Positions 58,705-64,000 of a stretch of DNA of 64,000 bases are shown here, in pieces; the stretch's first letter is position 1, and the number at the start of each line of letters is the position of its first letter. The DNA comes from Bacteroidales bacterium (GTDB lineage: Bacteria; Bacteroidota; Bacteroidia; Bacteroidales; Paludibacteraceae): the NCBI GenBank assembly GCA_015061145.1, contig SUXD01000003.1, forward strand, positions 56,144 to 120,143, read 5' to 3'. Position numbers and translations under genes: made by a program. The notes below the pieces were generated by a model, which worked only from the letters and a program-made list of their open reading frames with translations, did no database searches and was not told where the DNA came from.

Positions 58705-59472
58705 ATGAAACATATTCTTGATTTGACACTGAAAGACTCCCGTTTCCTGAATGCTCGCAACATTCTGATGAAATTTACAGCAGACGAACCGTTGCCCGGC
58801 ATGAAACCAGGACAGTTTGTGGAGGCTAAAGTGGAGGGCGAACCAAAAGTGTTTTTGCGTCGCCCCATTTCTATTCATTATGTGGACGAAGAAAAAAATG
58901 AACTATGGCTGTTGGTGCAGACGGTTGGTAACGGTACTCATCAAATGGCAAAACTTCGTCCTGGCGAAACAATGAATTTTGTTCTCCCGCTTGGCGACAG
59001 AGGCTTCGACTGCGAAAAACGGAATCAGCGTTTGTTGCTTGTAGGGGGCGGCGTGGGTGTAGCTCCATTGCTTTATCTGGCTAAGGCGCTAAAAGAAAAA
59101 GGCAATCAGATTACTTATCTGCTTGGCGGACGGACCAAGGCTGACCTGATGCAGCTGGATGAGTTTTCAAAATATGGCGAAGTGCTTGTCACCACCGAAG
59201 ATGGATCGGAAGGTGAAAAAGGGTTCGTTACGCAGCATTCGGTGCTGAACGACAATAAGTTTGATTATATCTATACTTGCGGTCCTACGCCGATGATGAA
59301 GGCTGTGGCGGATTATGCTAAAAAAAGCGCCACACCGTGCGAAGTTTCGCTCGAGAACAGAATGGCATGCGGACTTGGAGCCTGCCTTTGCTGCGTGACC
59401 GACACCAAACATGGACACGAATGCGTTTGTCAGAAAGGTCCTGTATTTGATATTAACGATTTAAATTGGTAA
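58705..59472 (+). CDS. pyrK: Dihydroorotate dehydrogenase electron-transfer subunit PyrK
   Basis: A 255-residue FAD/2Fe-2S flavoprotein that passes electrons from PyrD to NAD in the class 1B enzyme of pyrimidine synthesis. The FAD domain has PGQFVEAKV and LRRPISIHY; the NAD domain has LVGGGVGVAPLLYLA and YTCGPTPMMKA; four cysteines in ACGLGACLCCVTDTKHGHECVC-like spacing (Cys-x4-Cys-x2-Cys then Cys further on) hold the cluster. pyrD starts three bases downstream, so the two subunits are coexpressed. Confidence 0.95.
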   Translation: MKHILDLTLKDSRFLNARNILMKFTADEPLPGMKPGQFVEAKVEGEPKVFLRRPISIHYVDEEKNELWLLVQTVGNGTHQMAKLRPGETMNFVLPLGDRGFDCEKRNQRLLLVGGGVGVAPLLYLAKALKEKGNQITYLLGGRTKADLMQLDEFSKYGEVLVTTEDGSEGEKGFVTQHSVLNDNKFDYIYTCGPTPMMKAVADYAKKSATPCEVSLENRMACGLGACLCCVTDTKHGHECVCQKGPVFDINDLNW

Positions 59473-59475
59473 AAT

Positions 59476-60387
59476 ATGGCAGAATTAGGAGTTAAACTTG
59501 GAAATTTGACACTGAAAAATCCGGTACTAACAGCATCGGGCACTTTCGGCTATGGAACAGAATATGCCGATTTTATAGATTTGAACCGTTTGGGCGGTTT
59601 CATTGTGAAAGGCACCACATTGAACCATCGTGAGGGAAATCCGTATCCGCGGATGGCAGAAACGCCGTCGGGCATGCTCAATGCCGTCGGGCTGCAAAAT
59701 AAAGGTGTGGACTATTTTGTGGAAAAAATATATCCGACTATCAAGGATTACAGCACTAATGTGCTGGTGAATGTGTCGGGGGCTTGCATCGAAGATTATG
59801 TGCAATGCGCCGAAACGATAAATGCCTTGGAGAAAATACCAGCCATAGAACTCAATATCTCATGCCCGAATGTGAAGAAAGGCGGTATGGGATTCGGCAC
59901 CTCACCCGACATGGCGGCTGAGGTGGTAGGCGCAGTGCGTAAGGTTTACAAAAAGCACTTGATGGTGAAACTGTCTCCCAATGTCACAAGTATAGCGGAA
60001 ATAGCTAAGTCGGTAGAGGGAGTGGGAGCAGATTCCGTTTCGCTCATCAACACCCTGTTGGGTATGGCCATAGATGCAGAACGACGCAAGCCGTTGCTTT
60101 CTACGGTGACGGGAGGTCTGTCAGGAGCGTGTGTCAAACCAGTGGCGTTGCGTTGTGTATGGCAGGTTGCTAATGCGGTGAAAATTCCTGTTGTAGGATT
60201 AGGCGGAATCATGTGCGCCACTGATGCTATCGAGTTTCTGCTGGCGGGTGCCACAGCTGTTCAAATTGGTACGGCCAATTTTATCGACCCGGCGGTGACA
60301 ATGAAAGTGATAGACGGCATCGACGAGTATCTCGACCGCCATCATTTCTCGTCGGTGACCGAAATCATAGGCGCAATTAATGACTAA
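59476..60387 (+). CDS. pyrD: Dihydroorotate dehydrogenase, class 1B catalytic subunit
   Basis: A 303-residue TIM-barrel FMN enzyme oxidising dihydroorotate to orotate with NAD through PyrK. Motifs: [28 protein letters not shown], the catalytic Cys in [38 protein letters not shown], and the phosphate end [21 protein letters not shown]. The ISCPNV cysteine and pairing with pyrK show class 1B. It starts three bases after pyrK. Assignment is very secure. Confidence 0.97.
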   Translation: MAELGVKLGNLTLKNPVLTASGTFGYGTEYADFIDLNRLGGFIVKGTTLNHREGNPYPRMAETPSGMLNAVGLQNKGVDYFVEKIYPTIKDYSTNVLVNVSGACIEDYVQCAETINALEKIPAIELNISCPNVKKGGMGFGTSPDMAAEVVGAVRKVYKKHLMVKLSPNVTSIAEIAKSVEGVGADSVSLINTLLGMAIDAERRKPLLSTVTGGLSGACVKPVALRCVWQVANAVKIPVVGLGGIMCATDAIEFLLAGATAVQIGTANFIDPAVTMKVIDGIDEYLDRHHFSSVTEIIGAIND

Positions 60388-60461
60388 TGACATTTTTTTA
60401 GGAGAAAAGTGATTTTTACTGAAAAAATAAGTATAATTGTAAAATATTAAAATTAATAGTT

Positions 60462-60746
60462 ATGGCAAGCAGAAAAGACTTAAAGAAAGACATTAAATTT
60501 GTCTCAGTGGAATTGATATCAGAGTGTTATGTTCGTTTTATATTTAATCCTAGCATGGAAAAGGAAATTAACGACATAGTGATGGAAATCAATAAGTTGA
60601 ATTATGACACTGTGACGCGTATCAATCACACCGACGGAAAAAACAATCCGAAAATAACAAAAGCATATTATAAGAAACTGAAAGCTGACTACGAGAACGG
60701 GATGAAAACGATTCTGACAAAACTCGAGTCCATCAAAATTGCATGA
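60462..60746 (+). CDS. Small conserved-looking protein of unknown function
   Basis: A 94-residue soluble, charged protein without signal peptide or membrane segment. Most of it is predicted helical (KEINDIVMEINKLNYDTVTRINH, YYKKLKADYENGMKTILTKLESI), with a short beta segment (VSVELISECYVRFIFNP). It resembles small Bacteroidota proteins annotated only as hypothetical; I cannot name a family. It has a near-consensus upstream element TATAATTG at 60432-60439 and a strong terminator behind it, so it is a single-gene unit. Basic and helical, it could bind RNA or the ribosome, but that is speculation. Confidence 0.7.
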   Translation: MASRKDLKKDIKFVSVELISECYVRFIFNPSMEKEINDIVMEINKLNYDTVTRINHTDGKNNPKITKAYYKKLKADYENGMKTILTKLESIKIA

Positions 60747-60762
60747 TTGTTACATAAGTAAA

Positions 60763-60797
60763 AATAGAGTGGTTGCAGAACAGCCGCTCTATTTTTT
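60763..60797 (+). terminator. Terminator after the 94-residue protein gene
   Basis: A twelve-base-pair stem ATAGAGTGGTTG/CAGCCGCTCTAT (two G-T pairs) with loop CAGAA, then TTTTTT. The hairpin precedes the YpfJ-like gene. Confidence 0.8.
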
Positions 60798-60819
60798 CGT
60801 TTGAAAAAACAGATAAGAT

Positions 60820-61695
60820 ATGAAACTAGACGGAAGAAGAGAAAGTTCAAATGTGGACGACCGTCGTCGCATGAGCAGCGGCGCTAAATTTGGAATAGGA
60901 GGCATTGCAGGCATCATAATTGCAGCAGTGATAGCGTATATGACCGGCGGTGACCCAATGCAAGCCATTTCGCAGGGCGTAGTGGAACAGATGACCAAAG
61001 GCAAAACAGAGGTGGTGGAGAATCAGCGTGAATTTACCGAAGAAGAACAAGCCTTGGCGAAATTCTCAAAGCAGATATTGGCTGGCACAGAAGATGTGTG
61101 GACCGAGATTTTCAAACAACACAACGCCACCTACGAATACCCTAAAATGGTGCTTTATACCGATGCGGTAAGTACGGCTTGCGGACAGGGAAGCGCACAG
61201 ACAGGACCTTTCTATTGTTCAGGCGACCAATCGCTGTATGTCGATTTGTCGTTCTTTTCCACCATGCGGCAGCAGTTGGGCGCCGACGGCGATTTGGCTT
61301 ATGCCTATGTGATTGCCCACGAAGTGGGGCATCATGTGGAGTACCTCACTGGCGTGCTGCAGGAAGCGCATCAGCAAATGTCGCGCCTGAGCGAGGCGGA
61401 TGCAAACAGAATCAGCGTGCGATTGGAACTATTGGCAGACTTTTATGCTGGCGTGTGGGCGCACCACGATAATAAAATGTTCGGTTCGCTCGAAGATGGC
61501 GATATAGAGAATGCCATCAGATGCGCCGAGGTGATAGGCGATGATTATTTGCAGAAAAAGGCGCGCGGTTATGTGGTTTCCGAATCTTTCACGCACGGCA
61601 CATCGGCGCAGCGTATGAAATGGTTTAAACTCGGTTTGCAGACTGGCGACATATCCAAAGGCACAACTTTTCAGTGCAGCGACGCCGAATTGTAA
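60820..61695 (+). CDS. YpfJ-family neutral zinc metallopeptidase
   Basis: A 291-residue protein starting with the family's MKLDGRRESSNVDDRR and a single membrane helix (GIGGIAGIIIAAVIAYM, about residues 26-42), so anchored with a large body outside. The zinc site is HEVGHH at residues 167-172 with a downstream Glu/Asp-rich helix (LRLELLADFYAGVWA, with LELLADFYAG the third-ligand segment). YpfJ proteins are putative metalloproteases without proven substrates. It follows a terminator and lies before glnS, with no close partner. Family assignment is firm. Confidence 0.88.
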   Translation: MKLDGRRESSNVDDRRRMSSGAKFGIGGIAGIIIAAVIAYMTGGDPMQAISQGVVEQMTKGKTEVVENQREFTEEEQALAKFSKQILAGTEDVWTEIFKQHNATYEYPKMVLYTDAVSTACGQGSAQTGPFYCSGDQSLYVDLSFFSTMRQQLGADGDLAYAYVIAHEVGHHVEYLTGVLQEAHQQMSRLSEADANRISVRLELLADFYAGVWAHHDNKMFGSLEDGDIENAIRCAEVIGDDYLQKKARGYVVSESFTHGTSAQRMKWFKLGLQTGDISKGTTFQCSDAEL

Positions 61696-61754
61696 GAAAT
61701 GACGACTGAATGGTGATTTTTTGCTGAAAAGAAAAAAGTTTTTTCTCTTTTTAG

Positions 61755-61762
61755 TATCTTTG
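61755..61762 (+). promoter_or_regulatory. -7 box of glnS
   Basis: TATCTTTG, perfect consensus, 35 bases before the ATG at 61798. Confidence 0.55.
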
Positions 61763-61797
61763 CCAAACTAAAATAAAACACACTAACAAATCAGATT

Positions 61798-63489
61798 ATG
61801 GCAGTTGACAATATGCCCGAAACGCCCAAGAAAACATTGAATTTCATTGAGGCGATAGTAGAACAGGATATAAAAGACGGAGTGAACAACGGACGCATAC
61901 AGACGCGTTTCCCGCCAGAGCCGAACGGCTATTTGCATATAGGACACGCCAAGGCCATTTGCATGGATTTTGGCATTGCTCAAAAATACAACGGTATCTG
62001 CAATCTTCGGTTTGACGATACCAATCCCGTGAAAGAGGATGTGGAATATGTTGATTCTATTCAAGAAGATATTCAATGGCTGGGGTATAAATGGGCCAAT
62101 GTCTATTATGCATCCGACTATTTTCAGCAGTTGTGGGATTTGGCTGTGCGCCTCATTAAAGAAGGAAAGGCGTACGTGGATGAACAATCGGCCGAAGTGA
62201 TAGCCCAACAGAAGGGAACCCCGACACAAGCTGGAACCGAGAGTCCTTATCGCAACCGTAGTGTGGAAGAGAATCTTGATTTGTTCATGAAAATGACTAA
62301 CGGAGAGATAGAAGACGGCAAGATGGTGTTGCGCGCCAAAATTGATATGGCAAATCCGAACATGCACTTCCGCGATCCGATCATGTATCGCATCATTACC
62401 TCACATCCGCATCATCGCACTGGAAATAAATGGAAAGTGTACCCGATGTACGATTTTGCACATGGACAGTCCGATTATTTCGAAGGTGTGACACATTCAA
62501 TCTGTACCTTGGAGTTCGTAGTGCATCGTCCGCTTTACGATTGGTTCATCGATCAGTTTGCCGAAGGCGATTACCGTCCCCGCCAGTATGAATTCAATCG
62601 CTTGAATATCACTTATACAGTGATGAGCAAGCGCAAAATGCTGCAATTGGTGAAAGAAGGGCTTGTAGCCGGTTGGGACGACCCTCGTATGCCGACAATC
62701 TGCGGTTTGCGTCGACGCGGTTTTACGCCTGAGTCAATACACTCTTTTATCGACAAAATAGGATACACAAAGGTGGAAGGCACTATCGACCTTGGCTTAC
62801 TTGAACACTCTGTCCGTGAAGACTTGAAGGCAAAAGCACCGCGCGTCTGCGCTATCCTCGATCCCGTGAGAATGGTGATAACCAATTATCCGGAAGGACA
62901 GAAAGAAGAATTTACGGTGGAAGAAAATGCTGACAATCCAGAACTGGGAAACAGAAAACAGATTTTCGGACGCGAACTCTACATCGAGCGTGGCGACTTT
63001 ATGGAAGATGCGCCGAAAGATTTCTATCGATTGAGCCCGAATGGCAGAGAAGTGCGACTGAAAAATGCATATATTGTGAAAGCTACAGGTTGTGAAAAAG
63101 ATGCCAATGGCAATGTCACAACAGTATATTGCGAATACGACCCTGAAACAAAGAGCGGGACTGAAGGTGGAAATCGTAAAGTGAAGAGCACCATCAACTG
63201 GGTGGAGACCGAATCTTGCCTCAAAGCGGAAGTGCGTCTTTACGACAGACTTTTTGCGGTGGAAGATCCTTCGGCGAGCGACGAGGATTTCCGTTCGCAG
63301 CTGAATCCTGATTCGTTGAAGGTAGTGAAAAACTGTTGCATCGAAAGCGCTTTGAAAGACGCTAAACCTGGCGATCATTTCCAATTCTTGAAACAGGGAT
63401 ATTTCGTTGTAGACAAAGACAGTACTGCCGACAATGTGATATTTAACCGTACGGTGTCGTTGAAGGACAATTGGGCTAAGAAAGCATAA
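61798..63489 (+). CDS. glnS: Glutamine-tRNA ligase
   Basis: A 563-residue class I synthetase that charges tRNA-Gln directly. The nucleotide-binding HIGH motif is in PEPNGYLHIGHAKAICMDF, and the KMSKS-like motif is MSKRKM. LRFDDTNPVKEDVEYVDSIQEDIQWLGY and HSICTLEFVVHRPLYDWF define GlnRS rather than GluRS. The C-terminal half is the beta-barrel anticodon domain. Having GlnRS means glutamine tRNA need not be made by amidation in this organism. It ends at a strong terminator. Confidence 0.96.
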   Translation: MAVDNMPETPKKTLNFIEAIVEQDIKDGVNNGRIQTRFPPEPNGYLHIGHAKAICMDFGIAQKYNGICNLRFDDTNPVKEDVEYVDSIQEDIQWLGYKWANVYYASDYFQQLWDLAVRLIKEGKAYVDEQSAEVIAQQKGTPTQAGTESPYRNRSVEENLDLFMKMTNGEIEDGKMVLRAKIDMANPNMHFRDPIMYRIITSHPHHRTGNKWKVYPMYDFAHGQSDYFEGVTHSICTLEFVVHRPLYDWFIDQFAEGDYRPRQYEFNRLNITYTVMSKRKMLQLVKEGLVAGWDDPRMPTICGLRRRGFTPESIHSFIDKIGYTKVEGTIDLGLLEHSVREDLKAKAPRVCAILDPVRMVITNYPEGQKEEFTVEENADNPELGNRKQIFGRELYIERGDFMEDAPKDFYRLSPNGREVRLKNAYIVKATGCEKDANGNVTTVYCEYDPETKSGTEGGNRKVKSTINWVETESCLKAEVRLYDRLFAVEDPSASDEDFRSQLNPDSLKVVKNCCIESALKDAKPGDHFQFLKQGYFVVDKDSTADNVIFNRTVSLKDNWAKKA

Positions 63490-63509
63490 TCAAGAATATC
63501 AATTCATGC

Positions 63510-63541
63510 AAGGCGCAGACAATAAATCTGCGCCTTTTTTT
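63510..63541 (+). terminator. Terminator of glnS
   Basis: A ten-base-pair stem AAGGCGCAGA/TCTGCGCCTT with loop CAATAAA and a run of T. The stem core GGCGCAG is the same as in the trxB terminator at 19078. Confidence 0.85.
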
Positions 63542-63549
63542 AAAACAAT

Positions 63550-64000
63550 ATGCAACATACACCTGAATTTGAATGTGCGCTGCAAATAGTGGAGCGCACG
63601 GGTACAAACCTCTTCCTCACAGGCAAGGCAGGTACAGGAAAAACAACTTTCTTGCGTTATTTGGTAACCCATTCCTCCAAACGCCTTGTTGTGCTTGCGC
63701 CGACAGGCATTGCTGCCATCAATGCGGGCGGCAGCACTATTCATTCTTTTTTTCAGATCAATCCGGGTGAGCCTTTCATCCCTGATGAACAGTATCAGTC
63801 TGCGCAAAACGATAAATATAAAATCAGCGCCTGGAAACTGAAGGTTATCAAAAGTCTCGACTTGATAGTAATAGACGAGATTTCGATGGTGCGTGCCGAT
63901 TTGTTGGACGCCATGGATGCTGTTTTGCGTCGTTTCCGTAATCGCAACAAACCTTTCGGGGGAGTGCAATTGCGGAAACGACGCAAAACAGCATCCATGG
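63550..64000 (+). CDS. PIF1/RecD-like helicase, N-terminal part (3' partial, end disrupted)
   Basis: The first 140 reliable residues of a superfamily 1B helicase found in Bacteroidota. Walker A is FLTGKAGTGKTTFLRYL, motif Ia LVVLAPTGIAAINAGGSTIHSFF, and Walker B LIVIDEISMVRADLLDAMDAVLR, as in PIF1-like proteins. After GGVQL (to base 63972) the sequence turns into RKRRKTASM, which is not the expected conserved LxxIGD stretch. It is the reverse complement of 63911-63938, so the last 28 bases are probably an artefact of assembly. The true gene would continue well beyond the window. Confidence 0.82.
   Translation, partial: MQHTPEFECALQIVERTGTNLFLTGKAGTGKTTFLRYLVTHSSKRLVVLAPTGIAAINAGGSTIHSFFQINPGEPFIPDEQYQSAQNDKYKISAWKLKVIKSLDLIVIDEISMVRADLLDAMDAVLRRFRNRNKPFGGVQLRKRRKTASM

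Overview
The window is a 64 kb stretch of a Bacteroidales chromosome (phylum Bacteroidota). The evidence is lineage-typical: promoters with the TAnnTTTG -7 box, in two tRNA genes with a TTTG -33 box 19 bp upstream; type IX secretion genes (porU, porV) and a C-terminal sorting domain on a secreted glucanase; a fused MurF-alanine racemase; a short phosphoglycerate dehydrogenase; the long form of IspG; DUF4290; and a TonB-dependent receptor with a carboxypeptidase-like N-terminal domain. The family within the order cannot be fixed from the sequence alone. No phage, insertion sequence, CRISPR array or polymorphic capsule locus was seen; this is mainly housekeeping DNA.

Layout. 1-3.9 kb: end of a TerB/J-domain co-chaperone, an S66 carboxypeptidase lipoprotein, an acidic-tailed surface lipoprotein and asnA. 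4-12 kb: tRNA-Arg, a secreted GH16 glucanase, an FAH-family enzyme, then porU-porV-ispF. 12-15 kb: serA and serC, and nth, on the minus strand. 15-19 kb: ftsK-lolA-like-trxB. 19-24.3 kb (minus): two secreted proteins of unknown role, pheS, a WecA-like transferase and a RecD-like helicase. 24.4-29.7 kb: ispG, an AT-rich PLD/zinc-ribbon gene, pldA, a YdeI-like protein and a MATE exporter. 29.8-35 kb: proS, a repeat patch, rnpB, a YihY-type membrane protein, rlmB and an RluA-type pseudouridine synthase. 35-41 kb (minus): umuDC, tRNA-Glu, a HAD phosphatase, murA, a DUF4290 gene and tsaB. 41-45.7 kb (minus): a Pit phosphate transporter, a 33-residue membrane peptide and phoR/phoB-type regulators. 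45.8-48.6 kb: recR with three overlapping genes, then DUF1294 and a PlsC-like acyltransferase. 48.8-56 kb: tRNA-Ser, a PheC-like lipoprotein, murF-alr, a TonB-dependent receptor, a second repeat patch and a Sel1 protein. 56.3-64 kb: uvrD/pcrA, pyrK-pyrD, a small protein, a YpfJ-like zinc peptidase, glnS and the start of another helicase.

Functional links. GH16 carries the sorting tail that PorU/PorV would process and anchor, and the three genes lie within 8 kb. IspF and IspG are two steps of the MEP isoprenoid pathway. MurA and MurF-Alr act in peptidoglycan precursor synthesis. The phoB-phoR-peptide-pit block has four TTAC direct repeats at exactly 11-bp spacing just upstream of the peptide and transporter promoter, which looks like a Bacteroidota Pho box and is the most attractive regulatory signal here.

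Other points of interest are a family of short dispersed intergenic repeats (near 11.5, 31.3-31.6, 34.3, 54.9-55.2 and 56.3 kb), active-site departures in SerA, MurA and UvrD, and a perfect 28-bp inverted repeat ending on the last base of the window that breaks a conserved helicase and is probably a fold-back assembly artefact. I found no convincing wholly new multi-gene system.
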